Positions 57,390 through 64,000 of a stretch of 64,000 nucleotides of DNA are shown in pieces; the stretch's first letter is position 1, and every line of letters starts with the position of its first letter. The position numbers and the translations under genes were made by a program. Where the stretch lies: the NCBI GenBank assembly GCA_049324115.1, contig JBMOMN010000005.1, positions 1-64,000 of the forward strand, read 5' to 3'. This DNA is from UBA5796 sp040752455. Lineage in GTDB: Bacteria; Chloroflexota; Anaerolineae; Anaerolineales; Villigracilaceae. The notes beneath the pieces are model-generated. The model was given only the letters and a program-made list of their open reading frames with translations, was not told where the DNA came from and made no database searches.

Positions 57390-57676
57390 TCTTTATCTTT
57401 TAGCCAGCGACTTTCTCGCTCTTCATAAGCATCCTCGCGGCGGAATTTATAAGGTTTGCCAGTGATTCCGAGCGCGGCGCGTTGCTCAATGAACGCGACG
57501 ATTTTTTCCCAGGCACCATCATCGTAATGATAAGGCGCTATCTGGCTATTTACTTCGCGATCCAGGGCATTGCGGATAATTTCTGCTTCGCTAATTCCTC
57601 GGGCCTCCGCGATGCGTTTTAGCTGTGCTTCCTGCCGTTTGTAGATATAGATTTGTTTGCGCACCATTTGGGACAT
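57386..57676 (-). CDS. ribbon-helix-helix antitoxin (CopG-like)
   Basis: A 96-residue protein; the first 45 residues form a ribbon-helix-helix (VRKQIYIYKRQEAQLKRIAE, GISEAEIIRNALDREVN). The rest (AWEKIVAFIEQRAALGI, then a charged tail) would bind the PIN toxin. It has AAAGGAT before the ATG. It is first in the toxin-antitoxin-AOR transcript and likely represses the promoter. Confidence 0.82.
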   Translation of the reverse strand: MSQMVRKQIYIYKRQEAQLKRIAEARGISEAEIIRNALDREVNSQIAPYHYDDGAWEKIVAFIEQRAALGITGKPYKFRREDAYEERESRWLKDKE

Positions 57677-57741
57677 ATAGCATCCTTTCTCTATACATCA
57701 CATTATACATCGCAGAAGCAGGGCAAATTGCCAATTTGCCT

Positions 57742-59097
57742 CTACCCAAACAACGACTCCACCGCTTCCCGGAAGACTTTCGTGTGGTAGTCCACATCTT
57801 CCTGGGTGGTTTCGGGGGAGATCAGCGCCATGTTGTGGAAGGGGGTCATCAGGATGCCGCGGTTGAGGGCGTAGAGGTGCATGTAGCGGTCGAGTTCGGG
57901 GTCAACGGCGGCGTGGGCTTCGCCTCCGTTGCGGGGCGGCGTCGGGCGGAACCAGTACTCGGATCGGTTGCCGAGGCGTTTGACGATCCAGGGCAGGCCG
58001 AACTCCCGGATCACAGATTCGACCCCGGCGGTGAATTTTTCCTGCAAGGCGACGGCTTTGGTGTAGAACTCGCCGGTCAGCACGTGTTCGAGGGTGGCTT
58101 TCATCGCCGCAATCGAGAGGGCGTTGCCCGCCAGCGTCCCGCCGATGCCGCCCACGTCGGCGTCGTCGAGGGCCAGTTTGGCGGCGAAGGCCTGCGAGAC
58201 TTGCCCGGTGAAGCCATAGATCGCGGCGGGGACGCCTCCGGCCAGGGGTTTGCCGAGGGTCAGGAAATCCGGCTCAAGTCCATGCGCGGCGGTGTAGCCG
58301 CCGGGGCCGGCGCAGATGGTGTGGGTCTCGTCAATGATGAGATACGTGCCGTAGCGACGGGTGATTTCCCGCAGCGCGTCGTGGTAACCGGGGTCGGGGT
58401 GGATGATGCCGATGTTGGTCATGGCCGGTTCGGCCAGCACAGCCGCCACGTCCCGGGCCGACAGGGCCGTTTCGAGGGCGGCGATGTCGTTGAACTCGAT
58501 CACCTTGCTGGTGTAGCGCGGGTCAACCTGCGGTCCCAGGTTATTGGGGCGCGACATCGGCGTGCCTTCTTCGTCGAGGGTGATGAAAGATTCGTCCACC
58601 GAGCCGTGGTAGCAGTAGTTGAAGACGAGGACCTTCGGGCGTCCGGTGATCAGGCGGGCCATGCGCAGGGCGAAGCGGTTGGCGTCGGTGGCGGTCAGGG
58701 CGAATTGCCAGAACGGCAGCCCGAAGCGGCGCTGGAGTTCCTCGCCGACCCAGATCACGTCTTCGTAGGGCAGCATCAGGGTAATGCCCTTCTGGATCTG
58801 TTCCGTGATGGCGGCGACGGTCGCGTCGGGGCTGTGGCCGGTCATCGCACCGGTGTCGCCCAGGCAAAAGTCGATGTACGCGTTGCCGTCCACGTCGGTG
58901 AAGTGGGCGCCCCTGGCTTCCTTCACGAAAACGGGGAACGACCCCGCCCAGCGGATCATCCACAGCATCGGCACGCCGCCGTGCAGGGATTTTCTGGCCC
59001 GCTGGTAGAGTTCGCGGGATTTGGGGTGGGAGCGGTGGAAGAGCTGTTCTTCCTGCTTGAGCAGGGTTTCGAGGTGGGTGCGGTGGAGGGTGGGCAT
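57742..59097 (-). CDS. class III aminotransferase (glutamate-1-semialdehyde aminomutase-like)
   Basis: A 451-residue PLP enzyme. The cofactor segments are IIDETHTICAGPGG (Asp contacts pyridine N) and FLTLGKPLAGGVP, with the Schiff-base Lys. TATDANRFALRMARLITGRP and YCYHGSVDES are typical of the HemL-like branch, but it is longer than HemL (about 430) and shows other substrate residues, so I do not call it HemL. It transfers amino groups from an omega-amino compound or isomerises an aminoaldehyde. It lies in the block with two AORs and a second aminotransferase. The ATG at 59097 was chosen by alignment with related enzymes. Confidence 0.85.
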   Translation of the reverse strand: MPTLHRTHLETLLKQEEQLFHRSHPKSRELYQRARKSLHGGVPMLWMIRWAGSFPVFVKEARGAHFTDVDGNAYIDFCLGDTGAMTGHSPDATVAAITEQIQKGITLMLPYEDVIWVGEELQRRFGLPFWQFALTATDANRFALRMARLITGRPKVLVFNYCYHGSVDESFITLDEEGTPMSRPNNLGPQVDPRYTSKVIEFNDIAALETALSARDVAAVLAEPAMTNIGIIHPDPGYHDALREITRRYGTYLIIDETHTICAGPGGYTAAHGLEPDFLTLGKPLAGGVPAAIYGFTGQVSQAFAAKLALDDADVGGIGGTLAGNALSIAAMKATLEHVLTGEFYTKAVALQEKFTAGVESVIREFGLPWIVKRLGNRSEYWFRPTPPRNGGEAHAAVDPELDRYMHLYALNRGILMTPFHNMALISPETTQEDVDYHTKVFREAVESLFG

Positions 59098-59115
59098 GGG
59101 ATAGGTGCTGTATGT

Positions 59116-59165
59116 TACGTGGAGCGTGCTCCGTTGGGATTCCAAAAAACGGAATACGCTCCACG
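59116..59165 (-). terminator. long stem-loop between the two aminotransferase genes
   Basis: GTGGAGCGTGCTCCGTT pairs with AACGGAATACGCTCCAC with two mismatches. A/T-rich flanks are modest, so it could be a terminator or an mRNA-stability hairpin. GTGGAGCG(T/C)GCTCC also occurs inside the RNase P RNA. Confidence 0.45.
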
Positions 59166-59174
59166 CAATATTCT

Positions 59175-60461
59175 CTAGCCGAGCGTCGCTTTCAAGGAAT
59201 CCGCGAAAATTTGCAGCCCATCATTGATCTGTCCCTCGGTCACATTCAATGCCGGGATCCAGCGGATGGTGCTGTCGTAGGTGCCGCAGGTGAGCAGCAG
59301 CAGGCCGCGCTTTTCGGCCGCGGCGACCACGTCCTTGACCAGGGATTTGGCCTTTTTGTAACTGCCGTCCATTGCGAATTCGGAGCCGATCATCAGCCCC
59401 AGGCCGCGCACGTCTCCGATCTGCGGGTATTCCTCCTGGAGTTTCCTCAGCCCGGTCTGCAACTGGACCCCGCGCCGGGCCGCGTTTTCGAGCATTCCCT
59501 CGTCCCGCATCGCCTGGACGGTGGCGACGGCCGCAGCCATGGCGACCGGGTTCCCGCCGTAGGTCCCGCCGTGCGAGCCGATCGGCCACTTTTTCATCAA
59601 GTCGAGGCGGCTGAACACGCCCGAAAGCGGCAGCCCGGAAGCGATCCCTTTGGCGGCGGTGAGGATGTCGGGCACGACGCCGGAATGTTCCAGGGCGAAC
59701 CACTTGCCGGTGCGGCCAAAGCCGGATTGGACTTCGTCGAAGATGAGCAGGATGCCGTGCTTGTCGCAAATCTGGCGCAATCCTTTCAAGAACGAGACCG
59801 GCGGCGGGACGTATCCGCCCTCGCCCAGCACCGGCTCGATCAGGATAGCGGCCACGTCGGCCGGGGCGATCTGCGAGACGAGCAGTTCTTCGAGCGCGGC
59901 CAGCGCGTACCGGCTGGCGGATTCCTCGTCCAGGCCGAGGTGGTAGGCGTAGGGGTAAGGCGCGACGTACACGCCGGAGGGCAGCAGTTGGGCCACGCCC
60001 TTGTAGGCCGTCTTGGAGGTGGTCAGGGCCATCGTCCCGGCGGTGCGCCCGTGGAACGAGCCGGTGAAAACGATCACGGCCTGGCGTCCGGTGGCGGCCC
60101 GGGCCAACTTGAGCGCGCCCTCGACCGCCTCGGCCCCGGAGTTTGAGAAGAAGAAGCCGTCAATCGAGGCCGGGACGATTTTTCGCAGTTCCTCGATCAG
60201 TTGCAGCATCGGCTGATGGACGACGATATTGGCCTGGGCGTGCAGGAACAACCCGGCCTGCTCCCGGATGGCCTCGACCACCTTCGGGTGGCAGTGGCCG
60301 GTGTTGGTCACGCCGATGCCGCAGGTGAAATCGAGATATTTCGTCCCGTCGGCGGCGTAGATGTACGAGCCTTCGGCGCGCTCAGCCTCGATAGGGAAGA
60401 TGCGCGTCCAAACCGGGGACATGTGGGGGAAGTTTTCGGAAAAGAGGGAGGTTGTGGTCAT
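59175..60461 (-). CDS. 4-aminobutyrate/omega-amino acid aminotransferase (class III)
   Basis: A 428-residue PLP enzyme. FSNSGAEAVEGALKLARAAT, LLIFDEVQSGFGRTGKW and ILTAAKGIASGLPLSG (Lys binding PLP) are the class III motifs and fit the GabT/omega-transaminase branch. It converts an omega-amino acid such as GABA to the semialdehyde, with 2-oxoglutarate as acceptor. The gene lies downstream of the second AOR and upstream of the other aminotransferase on the same strand. The aldehyde product could be passed to an AOR (inference). Confidence 0.88.
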   Translation of the reverse strand: MTTTSLFSENFPHMSPVWTRIFPIEAERAEGSYIYAADGTKYLDFTCGIGVTNTGHCHPKVVEAIREQAGLFLHAQANIVVHQPMLQLIEELRKIVPASIDGFFFSNSGAEAVEGALKLARAATGRQAVIVFTGSFHGRTAGTMALTTSKTAYKGVAQLLPSGVYVAPYPYAYHLGLDEESASRYALAALEELLVSQIAPADVAAILIEPVLGEGGYVPPPVSFLKGLRQICDKHGILLIFDEVQSGFGRTGKWFALEHSGVVPDILTAAKGIASGLPLSGVFSRLDLMKKWPIGSHGGTYGGNPVAMAAAVATVQAMRDEGMLENAARRGVQLQTGLRKLQEEYPQIGDVRGLGLMIGSEFAMDGSYKKAKSLVKDVVAAAEKRGLLLLTCGTYDSTIRWIPALNVTEGQINDGLQIFADSLKATLG

Positions 60462-60479
60462 GTTTTTTGGGGAGGGTAA

Positions 60480-60576
60480 TTGGTGATTGGTAATTGGTAA
60501 TGTGAGAAATGTCGGGCAGAGAAATGGGGATGAGACGAAGCGCCTCATCCCCAATCACTAATTACCAATTACCATT
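60480..60576. repeat. heptamer arrays flanking a stem-loop
   Basis: TTGGTGA TTGGTAA TTGGTAA on the left (60480-60501) is the reverse complement of AATCACTAATTACCAATTAC on the right (60553-60575). Between them GGGGATGAG (60526-60534) pairs with CTCATCCCC (60544-60552). The whole forms one large hairpin between AOR2 and the aminotransferase gene. Confidence 0.75.
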
Positions 60577-60582
60577 TTTGTG

Positions 60583-62493
60583 CTATACGGGAAGGTATTC
60601 CGCCGCCCACTCGATGTCATGCTGTTTGAGCGTTGCGGGCGTCGGCACGCCGTTATCGGTCCAGCCTGCCAGCCGGTAGTATTCGTCTATGGCGGTATCC
60701 AGCTCGTCTTGAGTCAGGGCGAAGCCGCTCGTCGGGCCGGTGCCTTTCAGGGCTTTGAAGAACTTCCTGGGCAGTTTGTCGTCCGCCCGTCCAAATCCTT
60801 CACGGGCATTGAAAACCCGGAACAGGTTCAGGCGGCGGGCGCCGATCTCCTGGAGTTCGTCCACAGTGACGCCCCAGCCGGTGACGGCGTTGATCATTTC
60901 GGCGGTCTCCTTCGGGCCGTAGAGGGTCCAGGCCGGGCCGTAAACGAACTGGCACAGTTCGGCCGAGTCGCACAGGCTGAAGAACAACTGGCTGTTGTAG
61001 GCGAATTTCACCTTTTCGGGGGTCAGGCTGTAGGCGGGCTGCGGCTTGCCCAGGCCGATCATCTTCAGGCGGTCGAGGTTGAAATCGGGGACGCCTTCCT
61101 CGTAGTACGGGTCGTGTTCGCTGGACTGGTGGTCGGCGCCGAAGGGGTTGACGGCGTAGATCAGGCCGAGCGAGCGCTTGGCTTGCGGCATGTGGGCCGG
61201 GGCTTCGCCGCCCTTGCTGGTGATCAGGAACTCGTCCGCGCCGTTGCCCCAGATGGCGGCCGCTTTGGCCGAACCCTGCGAGAGCACCGCCCCCAGCGGC
61301 CCCTGGTTGTGGACGATGGCGTCCAGGGCGGCCAGCATGGCCTCGGCGTTGCCGAATTTGAGTTCCAGGCCGCCGGTCTGCTCCTTGGAGATGACGCCGT
61401 TCTCGTAACATTCCATGGCGAAGGCGATCGTCGCGCCGCAGGCGATGGTATCAATCCCGTACTGGTTGCAGACCTGGTTGGCGTAGGCTACCGTTTTGAG
61501 ATCGTCCACGCCGCAGTAGGAGCCGAAGGTGCCCAGGGTTTCGTATTCCGGGCCGCCGTAGATCGGGTCCACCTTGCGCGGGCCTTCGGCCACTTCCACC
61601 ACCCGTTTGCAGCGCACCACGCAGGCGTAGCAGGTGTCGCGCTCCTTCAGGATGGTCTCGGACATCAACTCGCCGCTGATGCCCTCGGCCCCCTCGAACT
61701 GGCCTTCGGTGTAGTTGCGGGTCGGCAGGCAGCCGATGGAGTTGTTGAACAGCGACACGACCGCCGTCCCGTGGATGGCCAGGCCGTCCATGTCGGGGTT
61801 CTCCCTGACCCCCAGCGGGCCGGTGCGGTTGAGGGCTGCCAGGGCCTTGCTGTCGAAGATTTCGGGTTTCCTGGTGCCGCGCACCGCCACCGCCTTGAGA
61901 TTTTTGCTGGCCATCACCGCCCCCATGCCGGTGCGCCCGGCGTGGCGGTTGGACATGCTGACCAGCGACGAAAACAGCACGCCGTTCTCCGCGCCTGGCC
62001 CGTGTTGCAGGATTTCGATCTTCCTGTCGCCGAGTTCTTCTTTCAGGATGGCGTCCACTTCGCCGGTGACTTTGCCCATCAAGTGGGATGCGTCGCGCAG
62101 CTCGAACTTGCCCTCGTTGATGAAGAGGTATAGCGGGCTGGAAGCTTTTCCCTTGATCACGATCCCGTCGAACCCGGCAAATTTGAGTTCCGCCGGGAAG
62201 AAGCCGCCGCCCTGGGCATCCCCGATCCCGCCGCTGAGCGGGGACCTGGCATTGGCGTTGATCCGGCTCTGGCCGGAGATGGCCGCCCCGGTGGTCACGC
62301 CCGCGAACAGGGTCAGGACGTTGTCCGGGCCGAGCGGGTCGGCTCCCTGGGGCATTTCGCGCAGGATGTAATACATCCCCATCGCAGAACCGCCCATGTA
62401 TTTGCGGTAGAAGGCTTCGGGCGGATTTTCGACTTCCAGTTTGCCGTTGGTCAGGTCAACGTGCAGGATGTTTCCGTTATATCCGTAGGGCAT
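60583..62493 (-). CDS. aldehyde ferredoxin oxidoreductase (AOR family), second paralogue
   Basis: A 636-residue AOR. It starts MPYGYNGNILHVDLTNGKLE, then has the pterin-binding LSGGIGDAQGGGFFPAELK and the [4Fe-4S] cysteines Cys288, Cys291 and Cys295 (CYACVVRC), at the same numbers as in Pyrococcus AOR, and Cys514 in DSAELC. HGPGAENGVLFSSLVSM and RHAGRTGMGAVMASKNLKAV are classical AOR blocks. It oxidises aldehydes to carboxylic acids using a tungsten bis-pterin and ferredoxin. GAGGAG lies 9 nt before the ATG. It is upstream of the two aminotransferase genes in the same direction. Confidence 0.93.
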   Translation of the reverse strand: MPYGYNGNILHVDLTNGKLEVENPPEAFYRKYMGGSAMGMYYILREMPQGADPLGPDNVLTLFAGVTTGAAISGQSRINANARSPLSGGIGDAQGGGFFPAELKFAGFDGIVIKGKASSPLYLFINEGKFELRDASHLMGKVTGEVDAILKEELGDRKIEILQHGPGAENGVLFSSLVSMSNRHAGRTGMGAVMASKNLKAVAVRGTRKPEIFDSKALAALNRTGPLGVRENPDMDGLAIHGTAVVSLFNNSIGCLPTRNYTEGQFEGAEGISGELMSETILKERDTCYACVVRCKRVVEVAEGPRKVDPIYGGPEYETLGTFGSYCGVDDLKTVAYANQVCNQYGIDTIACGATIAFAMECYENGVISKEQTGGLELKFGNAEAMLAALDAIVHNQGPLGAVLSQGSAKAAAIWGNGADEFLITSKGGEAPAHMPQAKRSLGLIYAVNPFGADHQSSEHDPYYEEGVPDFNLDRLKMIGLGKPQPAYSLTPEKVKFAYNSQLFFSLCDSAELCQFVYGPAWTLYGPKETAEMINAVTGWGVTVDELQEIGARRLNLFRVFNAREGFGRADDKLPRKFFKALKGTGPTSGFALTQDELDTAIDEYYRLAGWTDNGVPTPATLKQHDIEWAAEYLPV

Positions 62494-62602
62494 GGATAGG
62501 CTCCTCTCTTTAGGTGACAATTTTCCCAATTATACGGAGATTCGGCAGTCTTAGCAATTCTTGATTGCCGAAAACGACAAAAGTTAAGCGGATAACGTCA
62601 AA

Positions 62603-63865
62603 TTAAGTAACCAGGTCGCGGATGTCGGGATTGACCAGGTGGATGGTCCCAACTCCCAGCAGGCAGACGCAACCGGCAACTATGGCCGCAATCGGCACAC
62701 TCCAGTTTTGCGCCATCCAGCCGATGAACAGGCTGCCGAAGGGGGCCACACCTTGCAGCGCCCACAGGTAGGTGCTGAAGACCCGCCCGCGCAGTTCGTC
62801 CGGCACCTGGACCTGGATCAGCGTGTTCATCATCGCCAGTTGCGAAACCATGCCCCAGCCCATGAACAGGATGACGGCCATCGCCAGCGCCGGTAGCCGG
62901 ACCAGTCCCATCGAGATCATGCCGGATATGAAGGTGAACTGGCCGATGGTCATCAACAGTCCCTTCCGGCGCAAGTGGCTGAACGAGGCCGCGTACAGGG
63001 CCGCCACCAGCGCGCCGATGCCCATGAAAGTGTACAGGCTGCTGTTGCGGGCCGCCACCGCCGCCGACGTATCGCCGGCTTGCCTGAGGACTTCACTGGC
63101 AAAAACCGGGATCTGCTGCATGAGCGGGAAGCCGAAGAACCCGACCAGGGTGGCCATCAGGATGATCAACCCGACCGAGCGGGTTTGCAGGATGTATCGC
63201 TGGCCTTCGCGCAGTTCGGCCACCCAGGGCGCTTTCAGCTTTTTGACCTCGGCCTTGAAGCGCGGCCGGACGGTCATCAGCCCGATGATGATGACCAGGT
63301 AGCTGGTCCCGTTGGCTAAAAATGCCCAGCCTTCACCCTGTTCGCCGATGAGCAGCAGGAACGGGGCGACCATCATCGGTCCCAGGACGCGGGTGGCATT
63401 GAAGATGGTCGTTTGCAGGGCGATGGCGTTCGGCAGGGCCTCGCGCCCGACCAGTTCGATCAGCATGGCCTGGCGGGCGGTGATCTCAAGCGAGGTGGCG
63501 ACTCCCAGCACCAGGGCCAGGACGATGATATGCCAGATTTGCACCACGCCGGTCAGGGTCAGGAAGGCCAGGGTGAACGCCTGCAACATCATCAGGGATT
63601 GCATGGCGATGACGGTCTTGCGCTTGTCCAGGTGTTCGATCAGCACCCCGCCGGGGATGGCCAGCAGCAGCGTGGGTAACGTCGCAGCAAAGCCGATCAG
63701 TCCCAGGTCGAAGGGACGCCCGGAGATGCGGTAGGCCAGCAGCGGCTGGGTCGTGTTCTGCATCCACGAGCCGATCAGCGAGACGAATTGTCCGATCCAG
63801 AAGATGCGGAATTCCCGCGAAGCCAGCGCGGGGAAACGGAGTTGGATGGTTGTAGAGAGGGACAT
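62603..63865 (-). CDS. MFS transporter (EntS/MFS_3-like exporter)
   Basis: A 420-residue carrier with about 12 helices. FRIFWIGQFVSLIGSWMQNT at the start and PDELRGRVFSTYLWALQGVA near the end are typical of the MFS_3 group (EntS and related exporters). The loop PGGVLIEHLDKRKTVI replaces the classic G-x-x-x-D-R-x-G-R motif. It would export a small molecule across the cytoplasmic membrane. It lies 109 bp from AOR2 on the same strand and is probably unrelated to it in function. Confidence 0.87.
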   Translation of the reverse strand: MSLSTTIQLRFPALASREFRIFWIGQFVSLIGSWMQNTTQPLLAYRISGRPFDLGLIGFAATLPTLLLAIPGGVLIEHLDKRKTVIAMQSLMMLQAFTLAFLTLTGVVQIWHIIVLALVLGVATSLEITARQAMLIELVGREALPNAIALQTTIFNATRVLGPMMVAPFLLLIGEQGEGWAFLANGTSYLVIIIGLMTVRPRFKAEVKKLKAPWVAELREGQRYILQTRSVGLIILMATLVGFFGFPLMQQIPVFASEVLRQAGDTSAAVAARNSSLYTFMGIGALVAALYAASFSHLRRKGLLMTIGQFTFISGMISMGLVRLPALAMAVILFMGWGMVSQLAMMNTLIQVQVPDELRGRVFSTYLWALQGVAPFGSLFIGWMAQNWSVPIAAIVAGCVCLLGVGTIHLVNPDIRDLVT

Positions 63866-63903
63866 GAGGATTTCCCCGCTTGTTTTCAGCGAGGCAGGCT
63901 GGG

Positions 63904-64000
63904 TTATTGGATGGGGACCACCAGTTCGGGCCGGTCATTGGCCGGAGAATTGACCAGGGTCGCCACGGGATAGGCGGCCATCTCGTCGGCGGGATAGGGC
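63904..64000 (-). CDS. C-terminal end of a YedK/SRAP-type protein (partial)
   Basis: Only the last 31 codons are in the window: PYPADEMAAYPVATLVNSPA, then NDRPELVVPIQ and a stop. This is the conserved tail of SRAP (SOS response-associated peptidase; YedK/HMCES) proteins, which cross-link to abasic sites in single-stranded DNA. The catalytic Cys2 and His/Glu residues lie beyond the window edge. It is upstream of the MFS gene on the same strand. Confidence 0.7.
   Translation of the reverse strand, partial: PYPADEMAAYPVATLVNSPANDRPELVVPIQ

Noticed and set aside
1..64000. tRNA genes
   Set aside because: I looked for T-loop (GGTTCRAATCC) and acceptor pairing and found no convincing cloverleaf. 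A tRNAscan run would settle this; a hit would refute it.

Overview
The window looks like chromosome of a high-GC Chloroflexota bacterium, most likely class Anaerolineae. This is an inference from several signs: lipoproteins with Thr/Pro-rich linkers, a secreted protein with three NBR1-type FW (Ig-like) domains, a CoaE-GNAT fusion, a der/cdaR/cdaA block, tungsten-type aldehyde ferredoxin oxidoreductases (AORs), and very many short palindromic and tandem repeats between genes. There are no phage genes, no transposase genes and no CRISPR array. The left end opens in a truncated acetyltransferase gene. The right end cuts a YedK/SRAP gene.

Layout. 0-10 kb: truncated GNAT gene, MFS carrier, small membrane protein, a heterodimeric ABC exporter pair, two tandem PlsC-type acyltransferases, a PilZ protein and a thiolase. 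10-21.5 kb: a response regulator behind the remnant of a histidine kinase; an MFS carrier; then a TetR-controlled export operon of the YbhGFSR type (TetR, ABC-2 permease, membrane fusion protein, two half-ATPases) with a deazaflavin-type reductase and an SRPBCC protein between its genes; PspC, a probable DUF6504 protein, an AbrB/PIN toxin-antitoxin pair and dinB. 21.5-33.5 kb: FW-domain surface protein, OmpR-type two-component system, ECF sigma factor with a large lipoprotein, then der, cdaR, cdaA (c-di-AMP synthesis) and coaE-GNAT on the minus strand. 33.5-42.8 kb: RNase P RNA, a zinc-ribbon/M50/TPR protein, DUF47-PiT phosphate uptake, recJ, a lipoprotein phosphodiesterase and a DHH phosphoesterase. 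42.8-55 kb: a sugar ABC importer without its own ATPase, several small enzymes (PNPOx-like, EEP-type nuclease, Nudix, MoaD/ThiS) and some unknown genes, including one AT-rich lipoprotein. 55-64 kb, mostly minus strand: AOR, PIN/RHH toxin-antitoxin, two class III aminotransferases, a second AOR, an MFS exporter and the YedK end.

The most striking feature is not one operon but the density of repeats. One MITE-like family has four copies (terminal repeats CTATCCGAAAAAGGAG) and a core of 15-16 bp units that vary from 1 to 7 in number. A second family of about 150 bp has two nearly identical copies (ends GGCTCTTCCG) plus relatives built on CACGAAGG. Imperfect heptanucleotide and octanucleotide tandem arrays occur at several sites, as do many short perfect palindromes. 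Some of these lie inside genes: an in-frame palindromic insertion in an ABC ATPase, a heptamer array in recJ, and short palindromes that appear to have rewritten the 3' ends of a moaD-like gene and perhaps the GNAT gene. Several genes have a -10 hexamer 6-7 nt before the ATG and no ribosome binding site, which suggests frequent leaderless transcripts.

The AOR/aminotransferase block is the most coherent metabolic proposal. Class III aminotransferases make semialdehydes or oxo-acids, and the two AORs could oxidise the aldehydes while reducing ferredoxin. One of these AORs is joined by 4-nt stop/start overlaps to a VapBC-like toxin-antitoxin pair.
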